Source: Sphingomonas sp. (GTDB lineage: Bacteria; Pseudomonadota; Alphaproteobacteria; Sphingomonadales; Sphingomonadaceae). From it: a stretch of 13,436 nt of DNA. Shown here in pieces: positions 1-7,369 of this stretch; within the stretch, counting starts at the first letter, position 1; every line of letters starts with the position of its first letter. The position numbers and the translations under genes were made by a program. Location: NCBI GenBank assembly GCA_025935515.1, contig JAICVC010000043.1, forward strand, positions 1 through 13,436. The letters run 5' to 3'. The notes under the pieces are model-generated. The model saw only the letters and a program-made list of their open reading frames with translations, searched no databases and was not told where the DNA came from.

Positions 1-226
1 GATCCTCTCGCGCGCAGTGATCGCGTAAGCTCCAGTGGCTTTGGATGACGAAGCCGATGATGTCCGTCACCAGGAAGGCGATGACCACCGCCAGCACCGG
101 CGTCATAACATAAGTGGCGAGATACCAGTAGATCGCCGAATAGACCGCAGCGAGCGAGAAGCCCACAATCGCGAACCGCACCAACTGGCCGAACGTCTCG
201 TGGGGAAAGTTTAATCTGGTCGCCAT
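1..226 (-). CDS. GtrA family membrane protein (3' end cut off by window)
   Basis: The ATG lies at 226-224 and 75 codons are visible before the window edge, so the C-terminal part is missing. The visible protein begins MATRLNFPHETFGQLVRFAI and has two hydrophobic segments at about residues 16-38 and 42-62, followed by IQSHWSLRDH. This matches the GtrA pattern: an N-terminal 'LxRFxxVG' helix and a helix pair ending in a 'F..W.F/L' element. Members of the GtrA family are small four-helix proteins, thought to move undecaprenyl-linked sugars across the inner membrane for O-antigen or wall glycosylation. It diverges from the GT-C glycosyltransferase at 254, with 27 bp between start codons, so a shared envelope-glycosylation role is plausible. 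Family assignment is fairly sure; substrate is unknown. Confidence 0.8.
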   Translation of the reverse strand, partial: MATRLNFPHETFGQLVRFAIVGFSLAAVYSAIYWYLATYVMTPVLAVVIAFLVTDIIGFVIQSHWSLRDHCARED

Positions 227-253
227 GCCCCGCTGCTTGCCGTTTGAAGTCCA

Positions 254-2071
254 TTGGCTACAGCCCGAAAAATGACCCAAGGCAAGGAGGAGGAGTTCGA
301 ACGGCGGGCGCTCGAGCTGGTCGAGCGCCACTGGAAGTGGATCGTCCTTCTCGTCTGGCTCGGGTTTTGCGCCTGGTTCATCTTCAGCAAGTACAATCAG
401 ATCCGCTGGTTCGGGCTCGGCGACACCGACGACAATCTGCGGATGATGCAGGTCCGTGGGCTGCTCCACGGCCAGGGCTGGTACGACCTTCGCCAGCACC
501 GGCTGAACCCGCCGCTCGGCGCCAACATCCACTGGTCGCGGCTGGTCGATTTGCCGATCGCCGGGCTGATCCTCGGCTTGCGGCCCTTCCTCGGCGGTCC
601 CGGCGCCGAACGCTGGGCGGTCGCGATTGCACCGCTTCTGCCCTACCTGCTGCTGCTATTCTCGCTGGCACTGACGGCGCGCCGGCTGCTCGGTCCGACG
701 GCCTACCCGCTCGCCTTCCTGGCGCTGTTCTTTGCGGCCTCAACCAACGGCATGTTCCAGCCCGAGCGGATCGACCACCACGGCTGGCAACTCGCTTTGC
801 TGGCGCTCAGCATTTCGGCAATTGCCGATCCGCACCGCCTACGCGGCGGCCTCACGCTCGGAATCTCGACTGCCCTGTCGCTCGCAATCGGGCTCGAGAT
901 GCTGATCTATCTGGCCCTCGCCGGAGTCGCGATGGTCCTGTTCTGGGTTGACGACGCGGACGAGCGCGAGCGGCTTCGGGCCTACGCCGTGTCCCTCGGC
1001 GGCGGCACGGCGCTCGCCTTCCTGCTGTTCGCGTCCAACGATAATTGGAACGCGGTTTGCGACGCCTTGTCGCCGGTGTGGCTGTCGGACGCCCTGATCG
1101 GAAGTGCGCTGATGTTTGCGCTCGCCTGGGTGTCGCCGGGCGACTGGAAGCGGCGGCTGGCGCTGGCCGTGGGCGCTGGAATCATCGTCGCGGGTTTCCA
1201 TGCCCTGGTCTGGCCCCACTGCCTGCAACGGCTCGAGGGCGTGTCGCCCGAAGTCGAGCGGCTGTGGCTCAGCCACGTCAAGGAAGCCCGGCCGGTCTAT
1301 CGTCACGGCTGGCGGATCGCGACCTTGATCGTCGCCGTGCCGATCACCGGCGCGATCGGCTGGTGGCTGATCATTTGGCGCCGCCGCCGCGACCTCGAAA
1401 CCCTGCGGCGGGTGATCGGCGCCGCGGTCCCCGGGCTGGTCGCCTCGGCTCTGCTCCTGTGGCAGGTACGGACCGGACCGGCGGCGCAGATGATGGCGGT
1501 CGTCGGATGCGCGGCGATCATCTGGTTCCTGCTGCCGCGCATCTGGACCAGCAACAGCTCGGTCGTCCGAGTGCTCGGCGCGGCAGTGCTGTTCATCGTC
1601 GGCGCGGGCGCTGCCGTCCCGTCCGTCCTGGACTGGATCCCGGAGCCCAGGCCGAGCCTGCGCGATGCCCAGATCGGCAAAGCCAACCGGCTGTGCGGAT
1701 CGATGTGGGGCCTGCGGCCGGTTGCGCTTCAGCCGAAGGGCATCGTCATGACCTTCGTCGATCTCGGGCCGCGCCTGATCACGGTCACTCACCATGATTC
1801 CATCACCGGCCCCTATCACCGCAATGGGCAGCAGATCGCCGACGTGATGAACTTCTGGCGCGGCTCGGCGGAGCAGGCGCACGCGCTCGCGGCCAAGTAT
1901 CGCGCCGATTATGTGCTGAGCTGCCCGTACAGCTCCACCACCACCATTTTCATGGCGGAAACGCCAAGGGGATTTTACGCGCAGCTGCAGAAGGGCAAGG
2001 TTCCTGACTGGCTGACGCCGGTCGCGCTCCCCAAGGACTCGCCGTTCCGGATGTGGAAGGTAACCGGCTGA
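254..2071 (+). CDS. GT-C superfamily (STT3/AglB-like) polytopic membrane glycosyltransferase
   Basis: The gene encodes 605 residues, with a charged cytosolic N-terminus (1-27) and then many membrane segments starting at about 28-45. After the first helix comes GDTDDNLR (56-63), an acidic loop motif like the metal-binding Asp motif in the first external loop of STT3/PglB/AglB enzymes. A second motif, ERIDHHGWQ (171-179), resembles the AglB 'DHHxxE' external motif. The last ~130 residues are hydrophilic and probably periplasmic. Such enzymes transfer sugars from polyprenyl-phosphate donors to an acceptor outside the inner membrane. I have a memory of similar alphaproteobacterial proteins being labelled AcrB-like, but nothing here resembles an RND pump. 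The open frame begins with TTG at 254; an in-frame ATG at 272 is an alternative, and neither has a strong ribosome-binding site. The gene ends 2 bp from the convergent MarC-family gene. Donor and acceptor are unknown. Confidence 0.75.
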   Translation: MATARKMTQGKEEEFERRALELVERHWKWIVLLVWLGFCAWFIFSKYNQIRWFGLGDTDDNLRMMQVRGLLHGQGWYDLRQHRLNPPLGANIHWSRLVDLPIAGLILGLRPFLGGPGAERWAVAIAPLLPYLLLLFSLALTARRLLGPTAYPLAFLALFFAASTNGMFQPERIDHHGWQLALLALSISAIADPHRLRGGLTLGISTALSLAIGLEMLIYLALAGVAMVLFWVDDADERERLRAYAVSLGGGTALAFLLFASNDNWNAVCDALSPVWLSDALIGSALMFALAWVSPGDWKRRLALAVGAGIIVAGFHALVWPHCLQRLEGVSPEVERLWLSHVKEARPVYRHGWRIATLIVAVPITGAIGWWLIIWRRRRDLETLRRVIGAAVPGLVASALLLWQVRTGPAAQMMAVVGCAAIIWFLLPRIWTSNSSVVRVLGAAVLFIVGAGAAVPSVLDWIPEPRPSLRDAQIGKANRLCGSMWGLRPVALQPKGIVMTFVDLGPRLITVTHHDSITGPYHRNGQQIADVMNFWRGSAEQAHALAAKYRADYVLSCPYSSTTTIFMAETPRGFYAQLQKGKVPDWLTPVALPKDSPFRMWKVTG

Positions 2072-2073
2072 GC

Positions 2074-2706
2074 TTAGCCTAGCACCTGCGGGAAGCTTTG
2101 CTTCAGCCCGTCGACGATGAACTGCGCGGCGAGCGCTGCGAGGATCACGCCGAGGATGCGCGTGATCATCGCTTCGACCTTGTCTCCCATTAGCCGCATC
2201 AGCGGACCGGCGGCGAGCAACGTCACCAACGTGATCAGAATGACTGCGGTGATCGCGGCAAGCACGACGGCAACGTGAAGTGCATCGTCGGCGCGCGAGA
2301 CCCACAGCATCGCACTCGCGATCGAGCCGGGGCCGGCGATCATCGGGATCGCCATCGGGAACACGCTGACGTCCTCCGCCTCGCGGGTGCCCTCGATCGA
2401 GCTGGCCCGGCTTTCGCGCCGCGCGGTGCGGCGTTCGAACACCATGTCGAGCGCGATCATGAACAGCATGATCCCGCCGGCGATGCGGAAGCTTGCCAGG
2501 CTGATCCCCAGCGCGTGGAGCATCGGCCGTCCGAGCAACGCAAAGAACATCAGGATCGCCCAGGCGATCAGTGACGAGCGGATCGCCATCGCCCGGCGAT
2601 GCGCGGGCGGCGTTCCCCGCGTCAGGCTCGCGAAGATGGGCGCGCAGCCCGGCGGATCGATGATCACCAGGAAGGTGACGAGCGCCGAGCCGAACAGCTC
2701 CATCAT
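2074..2706 (-). CDS. MarC family integral membrane protein
   Basis: This 210-residue protein begins MMELFGSALVTFLVIIDPPG. The 'VIIDPPGCAPIFASLT' stretch (14-29) is the MarC family signature (xxxDPxGxxPxFxxLT), and six hydrophobic helices can be followed along the sequence. Family members are inner-membrane proteins of unresolved role; an early link to multiple antibiotic resistance was later doubted. The ATG at 2706-2704 overlaps the TGA (2705-2703) of the upstream NTF2-like gene as ATGA, which fixes the start and implies translational coupling. A second ATG follows directly at 2703. The open frame extends upstream to 2934, but that extension is the other gene read in a second frame. It is the last gene of the long minus-strand run, and its TAA lies 2 bp from the stop of the convergent GT-C gene. 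Confidence 0.9.
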   Translation of the reverse strand: MMELFGSALVTFLVIIDPPGCAPIFASLTRGTPPAHRRAMAIRSSLIAWAILMFFALLGRPMLHALGISLASFRIAGGIMLFMIALDMVFERRTARRESRASSIEGTREAEDVSVFPMAIPMIAGPGSIASAMLWVSRADDALHVAVVLAAITAVILITLVTLLAAGPLMRLMGDKVEAMITRILGVILAALAAQFIVDGLKQSFPQVLG

Positions 2707-3362
2707 CGGGCGGGTGGCGCCGGAATGTCGTTGTAGAGCACCTGCGCGTAACGGCCGCCCTTCCACTGGTAGACGCGGAATTTGCGCGAGCCGTCCTTGT
2801 CCACCTTCCAGTCCCACCCCAGGGTCTTGTCGGCGGACTGGCCGCGGCCATTGTCCTCCGGCGTGGTGCGCGCCTGCTTCGCGCTCAGCGGCGGCGGGGG
2901 CGGGATCGGCGCGCCCGGCGCCTTGATCCGGCACGAGCCGCGATGGGTCTGCGGCTTGCCGGTCGCGGCGGAACCGCTCGACGGACCGCCGCCGTCATAG
3001 ACCCAGCGCCAGCCTCGCGGTGTCCGCTGCCAGACCGTGGTGAAATAGCCGCCGGGCTTGCCGTCCTGAGTGAACCAGGGACCGGTGTTGACCGCCGTGC
3101 GTCCGTCGCACGAAACGAAGCTGTGCGCCGGGCGCCAGGCGATCGCGCTGGGCGGGTTCTTGAGCGGTTTGAGGAAGGTCTGCGCCCAAACCGCCTGCGG
3201 CGTGAACATCACCGCGTCGTTGTCGGCCCATTTGCGGAACGCGCTCCACTGGCCGATGCGTTTGGCATCGCGCGCGAACGCGAGCTCGGCGTCGATCGCG
3301 CTCATCGCCGGGGCCGGTTTCGCCGCGACGGGGGCGGCAGCAAGCAACAGTGCAGCGATCAT
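2703..3362 (-). CDS. Secreted NTF2-like (SnoaL/DUF4440-type) protein of unknown function
   Basis: The protein has 219 residues. Residues 1-14 (MIAALLLAAAPVAA) look like a short Sec signal peptide cut after Ala14. Residues 20-125 read like an NTF2-like fold: an N-terminal helix (AIDAELAFARDAKRIGQWSAFRKWA), then 'DNDAVMFTPQAV', and a final strand 'GWRWVYDGGG' (117-126). A proline-rich linker (APIPPPPPLS, 151-160) leads to a C-terminal segment rich in aromatic and basic residues (180-214) that I do not recognise. Two cysteines (85 and 144) could pair in the periplasm. The ATG at 3362-3360 overlaps the folD stop as ATGA, and GGAGGG just upstream (3371-3366) supports this start. Substrate or partner cannot be inferred, and no catalytic residues are evident. 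Secretion and fold class are likely; function is unknown. Confidence 0.75.
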   Translation of the reverse strand: MIAALLLAAAPVAAKPAPAMSAIDAELAFARDAKRIGQWSAFRKWADNDAVMFTPQAVWAQTFLKPLKNPPSAIAWRPAHSFVSCDGRTAVNTGPWFTQDGKPGGYFTTVWQRTPRGWRWVYDGGGPSSGSAATGKPQTHRGSCRIKAPGAPIPPPPPLSAKQARTTPEDNGRGQSADKTLGWDWKVDKDGSRKFRVYQWKGGRYAQVLYNDIPAPPAR

Positions 3363-4246
3363 AATCCCTCCGGGTCTGGCAGGCCGGCGCGGCGGTGCGC
3401 GGCGACCAGGGTGTTGCGCATCAGCATTGCGATGGTCATTGGCCCGACCCCGCCGGGGACCGGTGAGATCGCGCCGGCGACTCCCGCGACTTCATCATAC
3501 GCGATATCGCCAACCAGTCGGGCCTTGCCCTCGGCGGTCGGCACGCGGTTGATGCCCACGTCGATCACGGTCGCACCCGGCTTGATCCAGTCGCCGCGTA
3601 CCATCTCGGCCCGCCCGACGGCGGCAACGACAATGTCGGCGCGGCGGACGACGCCGGGCAGGTCGCGGGTGCGAGAATGGGCGATGGTCACGGTGCAATG
3701 CTCGCCCAGCAGCAGCTGGGCCATCGGCTTGCCGACGATGTTCGAGCGGCCGACGATCACCGCATCGAGCCCGGTGAGGTCGCCAAGTTCCTGCTTGAGC
3801 AGATAGAGGCAGCCCAAGGGCGTGCAGGGGACCAGCGACGGAAGTCCGGACGCAAGCCGGCCGGCGTTCACCGGATGGAAGCCGTCGACGTCCTTGCCCG
3901 GGTCGATCGTCTCGATCACCCGCGTCGCGTCGATTTGCGATGGAAGCGGCAGCTGGACGAGGATGCCGTCGACCTGGCTGTCGGCGTTGAGGTCGATGAC
4001 CAGCTGCAGAAGGTCGTCCTCGCTGGTCGTAACCGGCAGGTTGTGCGCGAAGCTGACCATGCCGCTTTCGGCGGTCGACCGGTTTTTCGATCGGACATAG
4101 ACCGCGCTCGCGGGATCCTCGCCGACCAGCACCGTGGCCAACCCAGGCGCGCGGCCGATCCGCTCCTGGAACGCGGGGACGAGTGCGGCAACGCGGTCGC
4201 GGATCCCCTGCGCCGCAGCCTTGCCGTCGATCCGGATCGCGGTCAT
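3359..4246 (-). CDS. folD: Bifunctional methylenetetrahydrofolate dehydrogenase / methenyltetrahydrofolate cyclohydrolase
   Basis: This cytosolic enzyme interconverts 5,10-methylene-, 5,10-methenyl- and 10-formyl-tetrahydrofolate with NADP, feeding purine and formyl-Met-tRNA synthesis. The 295 residues are full length for the family. Visible signatures are YVRSKNRS (50-57) with the catalytic Tyr50/Lys54 pair, VQLPLP (97-102) with Gln98, KDVDGFHP (118-125) with the catalytic Asp, the NADP-binding stretch GRSNIVGKPMAQLL (166-179), and PVPGGVGPMT (262-271). The ATG at 4246-4244 overlaps the TGA of the upstream YggT-family gene, and its own TGA overlaps the next ATG, so it sits in the middle of a chain of ATGA couplings. 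Nothing is missing or unusual in the protein. Confidence 0.98.
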   Translation of the reverse strand: MTAIRIDGKAAAQGIRDRVAALVPAFQERIGRAPGLATVLVGEDPASAVYVRSKNRSTAESGMVSFAHNLPVTTSEDDLLQLVIDLNADSQVDGILVQLPLPSQIDATRVIETIDPGKDVDGFHPVNAGRLASGLPSLVPCTPLGCLYLLKQELGDLTGLDAVIVGRSNIVGKPMAQLLLGEHCTVTIAHSRTRDLPGVVRRADIVVAAVGRAEMVRGDWIKPGATVIDVGINRVPTAEGKARLVGDIAYDEVAGVAGAISPVPGGVGPMTIAMLMRNTLVAAHRRAGLPDPEGL

Positions 4247-4542
4247 CCGCCGATATAATATTGGGTGACGACGCCCGACAGCAGCTTCTTGATCACCTGG
4301 ATCAGGATCAGGATCACCAACGGCGAAAAGTCGATGCCGCCGAAATCGGGCAGGATCCGCCGGATCGGCCGGTACAGCGGCGCAGTGATGCGGTCGATCG
4401 CGACCGCGAATTGGCGAACCCCGTTCGAGCCGGTGTTGAGTATGTTGAAAGCGAACAGCCAGCTCAGGATCACCTGGATGATGATGATCCAGGTGACGAC
4501 GCTAAGCAGCAGGTTGGCAATGTCGACGAGAGCGATCAGCAT
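4243..4542 (-). CDS. YggT family small integral membrane protein
   Basis: A 99-residue protein with two hydrophobic segments (about 5-32 and 72-92) flanking a polar loop. The loop contains FAVAIDRITAPLYRPIRRILPDFGGIDFSPLV (45-76), the conserved core of the YggT family ('TePllxPiRrilPxxgGiDfSPlv'). These proteins are found beside cell-division or pyrroline-reductase genes in many bacteria and have been linked to osmotic or ion homeostasis, but their function is not settled. It lies 24 bp downstream of egtD and its TGA overlaps the folD ATG. In many genomes a short DUF167 gene follows YggT; here folD follows instead. No clear Shine-Dalgarno is visible, so it may be read through from egtD. Confidence 0.92.
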   Translation of the reverse strand: MLIALVDIANLLLSVVTWIIIIQVILSWLFAFNILNTGSNGVRQFAVAIDRITAPLYRPIRRILPDFGGIDFSPLVILILIQVIKKLLSGVVTQYYIGG

Positions 4543-4566
4543 TGGGCCGGCTTAGCGGGGCCGCCG

Positions 4567-5526
4567 TTACGGCGCAAACCTCTCCGGTTCGGCAATCGCC
4601 AGGATTTCGGCGAAGTCGCCAGCCGCGTCGGACCATTCGACCAGCGGGGTCCAGCCGCCTGCAAGCAACAGGACGCGCGCGCCGCGCGGATCATATTTGT
4701 GGCTGTTCTCGACGTGGATGGAGGCGCCCTTCGCGAAAGCGAAAGAATGATCTGCAACGATGAACGCCACGTCCCGCTTCGCCACGAGGTGAATTTCGAT
4801 GCGCGAGAGCATGTCGTTCCAGCGCGCTTCGTGGCGAAAGGCGTCGACCGGGATGTCGCCGTCGAGCTCGCGGTTGATGCGGGTCAAAAGATTGAGCGTG
4901 AACTGGGCCGTCACCCCTTCCGGATCGTCATAGGCGGCGATCAGCCGCTCGACCGGCTTCACCCGGTCCATGCCGATCAGCAGCTGCGAGCCGGCGCCGA
5001 GCAGCGCGCGAAAATGGCGCAGCAGATCGGCCGCGCTCCACGGCACGAAATTGCCGATGGTCGAACCGGGAAAGAAGCCGAGCCTCGGCAGATGCGCGAA
5101 ACCGCCCGGAAGCGTGAACGGCCGCGCGAAATCGGCGACCACTGGGACCACTTCGATCCTGGGGAACAGCCGCTGCAGCTCGACCGCGCTTTGCTCCAGG
5201 TAATCGCCGGAGATGTCCACCGGGATATAAGCGGCGGGCGAAACGGCCTCGAGCAGGATCGGCGTCTTGGTCTGCGATCCCGCGCCGAACTCGACCACCA
5301 CCGCGCCCTTCGGCACGCGCGCCGCCACCTCGGGCATGATCTCGTCGAAGATGCCCATCTCGGTCCGCGTCGGATAGTAGGCCGGAAGCCGCGTGATCCG
5401 GTCGAACAGCTCGGAGCCCCGCTGGTCGTAGAGCCAGCGCGCGGGCACCGCGGGAATGGGCGCCGACAGCCCGGCGAGCACATCGTCGCGGAATTGCCGC
5501 GCCTGCTGATCAAGCGTCGCGAGCAA
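4567..5526 (-). CDS. egtD: L-histidine N-alpha-methyltransferase (ergothioneine biosynthesis)
   Basis: EgtD trimethylates the alpha-amino group of histidine with three S-adenosylmethionine molecules, giving hercynine. At 319 residues it is close to the ~320 usual for the family. Signatures are YDQRGSELF (33-41), the SAM-binding EFGAGSQTKT (79-88), FFPGSTIGNF (151-160) with Asn159, Tyr199 in AAYD, and IHVENSHKY (270-278). Asn159, Tyr199, Glu273 and Ser275 correspond by motif to the histidine-binding Asn, Tyr, Glu and Ser of mycobacterial EgtD (alignment by eye). The start is TTG at 5526-5524, inside the last codons of egtB; the genes overlap by 17 bp and a GGGGG tract lies just upstream. No better in-frame start is visible. 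Together with egtB it forms the core ergothioneine pathway. Confidence 0.96.
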   Translation of the reverse strand: MLATLDQQARQFRDDVLAGLSAPIPAVPARWLYDQRGSELFDRITRLPAYYPTRTEMGIFDEIMPEVAARVPKGAVVVEFGAGSQTKTPILLEAVSPAAYIPVDISGDYLEQSAVELQRLFPRIEVVPVVADFARPFTLPGGFAHLPRLGFFPGSTIGNFVPWSAADLLRHFRALLGAGSQLLIGMDRVKPVERLIAAYDDPEGVTAQFTLNLLTRINRELDGDIPVDAFRHEARWNDMLSRIEIHLVAKRDVAFIVADHSFAFAKGASIHVENSHKYDPRGARVLLLAGGWTPLVEWSDAAGDFAEILAIAEPERFAP

Positions 5527-6751
5527 GCCGGACCCCCGTAAATTGCCAGCGCGCCGTTGGCGGGAAGAAGTTGCGGTACGAGGCGCGGCTGTGACCCCGC
5601 GGCGTTGCGCAGCTCGCGCCCTTCAGCACCAGCTGCCCGGACATGAACTTGCCGTTGTACTCGCCGACCGCGCCAGCGCCCGGCGCGAAGCCTGGGTAGG
5701 GGTCAAAGGCGCTGCGGGTCCATTCCCATCCGTCGCCGAACATCCCGCCGCCGGCGCGGGGAACCACCGGCGCGGCATGGTCGAGCTGATTGCCCATGTT
5801 CGAATCGGAAGAAGCGGCGAAATCCTCCCATTCGGCTTCGGTCGGGAGGCGGGACCCAGCCCAACGGGCATAAGCGTCGGCTTCGTAAAGGCTGACATGC
5901 GAAACCGGGGCCGCCCAATCGATCTCGCGGCGGCCGCCGAGCGTGAATTCGGTGCCGTCCTCGCGCCAGTAAAGGGGACCGGCAATTCCTTCCTGCTGCA
6001 CCCAGGCCCAGCCGTCGGAGAGCCACAGGGCCGGGGTCGAATAGCCGCCATCGGCGATGAACTCGCGCCATTCCTTGTTGGTGACGCGGCGGTTGGCGAG
6101 TTCGTGGCGCGCCAGGAAGACGCGGTGGCGCGGGCGCTCGCAATCGAAGTCGAAGCCGGAGTCGAGTGCGCCGATCTCGACGATGCCTTCGCGGCCGCGC
6201 TGCCAGCTCAGGGGCTCGACCGCGCAGCAGGCCGGCGGCGGAAGTTCGCCATAGGCCGGCTCCAGCGGGTTCTCGGCGAACGTGGCGAGAATGTCCGTAA
6301 GCAGCAGCTCCTGGTGCTGCTGCTCGTGGTTGATCCCCAGCTCGACCAAATCGAACGCGGCCGGCGGCAATGACTCCAGCGACCGTTCCAGCGCGGCATC
6401 GACATGAGCGCCGTAGCTTCGCACCTCGTCCAGCGGCGGCCGGCTCAGCATGCCCCGGCGCGGCCGCGCGTGGCGCGGTCCTTCGGCATCGTCAGAGCTG
6501 TTGAACAGGAAGGCGTAGCGTTGGTCGAACGGCGTGTAGCCGGGCACATGGTCGCGTAGCACGAAGGTCTCGAAGAACCAGGTCGTGTGCGCGAGGTGCC
6601 ACTTGGCCGGCGAGGCGTCGGGGAACGGCTGGATCGTCGCGTCGGCGTCGCTCAAGGGCGCGGCAAGGTCGAGCGTCAGCCGGCGCGTCGCGAACAGCCG
6701 CGCGGCGACGGTCCCGGCGGGCTCGAGATGGGCCTGGGTCGCCATCGGCAT
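5510..6751 (-). CDS. egtB: Ergothioneine biosynthesis sulfoxide synthase EgtB
   Basis: EgtB is a non-haem iron enzyme that uses oxygen to join a thiol donor (gamma-glutamylcysteine or cysteine, depending on type) to C2 of hercynine, forming the sulfoxide precursor of ergothioneine. The 413 residues show the N-terminal DinB-type domain with KWHLAHTTWFFETF (50-63) and INHEQQHQE (140-148). These supply the His/HxxxH iron ligands (His55 or His52, His142, His146). The C-terminal formylglycine-generating-enzyme fold follows, with RLPTEAEWE (301-309), GDGWEWTRS (339-347) and SYRNFFPPTARWQFTGVRLARD at the end. Start is ATG 6751, with a second ATG at 6745 two codons on. It overlaps egtD by 17 bp. No egtA, egtC or egtE lies in the window, which suggests, without proving, a type that uses cysteine directly. 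Confidence 0.96.
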   Translation of the reverse strand: MPMATQAHLEPAGTVAARLFATRRLTLDLAAPLSDADATIQPFPDASPAKWHLAHTTWFFETFVLRDHVPGYTPFDQRYAFLFNSSDDAEGPRHARPRRGMLSRPPLDEVRSYGAHVDAALERSLESLPPAAFDLVELGINHEQQHQELLLTDILATFAENPLEPAYGELPPPACCAVEPLSWQRGREGIVEIGALDSGFDFDCERPRHRVFLARHELANRRVTNKEWREFIADGGYSTPALWLSDGWAWVQQEGIAGPLYWREDGTEFTLGGRREIDWAAPVSHVSLYEADAYARWAGSRLPTEAEWEDFAASSDSNMGNQLDHAAPVVPRAGGGMFGDGWEWTRSAFDPYPGFAPGAGAVGEYNGKFMSGQLVLKGASCATPRGHSRASYRNFFPPTARWQFTGVRLARDA

Positions 6752-6797
6752 CGCTCTAGCTCAAATCAGCCCTAAAGTCGCCCAGCCACGATCCTGC

Positions 6798-7358
6798 CTA
6801 CGTCCGCGTGGTGCCGGGCTGCCACAGAACGTCGCCGCCTTCGCCTGAGGCGACGAGCCGGGCCGCGACGAAGAGATGGTCGGACAGCCGATTCAGGTAG
6901 GCGAGCAGGTGCGGGTTCAGCGGTTCCGCTTGATCAAGCGCGACCGCCGCGCGCTCTGCCCGGCGGACGATTGCGCGGGCGAGATGCAGCGCGGACACGC
7001 CGCCCGACCCGCTCGGCAGGATGAAGCTGGTGAGCGCCGCGAGGTCCGCGTTCATCGCGTCGATCTCCTGTTCGAGGCGCTCGACCTGGGCGGGAACGAT
7101 CCGCAGCGCGCCCTCGACTTCGCCGGGGGTGGCGACGTCCGCGCCGAGATCGAACAGGTCGTTCTGGATGCGGAGGAGCTTGCCCGCGACTTCGCCGCCA
7201 GCCAGCGCGGCAATGGCAACGCCGATCGCGGCATTGGCTTCGTCCACCTCGCCGATCGCGGCCATGCGCAGGCTCGACTTGCTGACCCGGCTGCCGTCGA
7301 CCAGCCCGGCCATGCCGCCGTCGCCAGTCTTGGTGTAGATCTTGTTGAGCTTGACCAA
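6798..7358 (-). CDS. pduO: PduO-type cob(I)alamin / cob(I)yrinic acid a,c-diamide adenosyltransferase
   Basis: This enzyme transfers the 5'-deoxyadenosyl group of ATP to cob(I)alamin-type corrinoids, making the adenosyl cofactor. From the proposed start it has 186 residues and opens VKLNKIYTKTGDGG, the family's N-terminal ATP-binding signature (residues 2-15). VRRAERAAV (131-139) and YLNRLSDHLFVAAR (154-167) are the conserved C-terminal motifs carrying the ATP/corrinoid-binding Arg and Asp residues. The start is a TTG at 7358-7356; the frame stays open upstream to 7457, but that stretch overlaps the HIG1-type gene and is not family-like. It lies 11 bp after that gene and 46 bp before egtB. 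No other cobalamin gene is in the window. Confidence 0.93.
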   Translation of the reverse strand: MVKLNKIYTKTGDGGMAGLVDGSRVSKSSLRMAAIGEVDEANAAIGVAIAALAGGEVAGKLLRIQNDLFDLGADVATPGEVEGALRIVPAQVERLEQEIDAMNADLAALTSFILPSGSGGVSALHLARAIVRRAERAAVALDQAEPLNPHLLAYLNRLSDHLFVAARLVASGEGGDVLWQPGTTRT

Positions 7359-7369
7359 CGCCTGTTCGC

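Noticed and set aside
254..2071. RND (AcrB-type) efflux pump
   Set aside because: At 605 residues it is far shorter than the ~1000 of RND pumps, and its acidic-loop and DHH motifs fit GT-C enzymes.
839..2851. 670-codon open frame on the minus strand across the GT-C and MarC-family genes
   Set aside because: It is a high-G+C shadow: Arg/Ala/Asp-rich, low complexity, without motifs, and it opposes or re-reads well supported genes.
4183..5541. 452-codon plus-strand frame over folD, the YggT-family gene and egtD
   Set aside because: Antisense shadow with Arg/Asp/Gln-rich composition and no recognisable domain; the three minus-strand genes have full family motifs.
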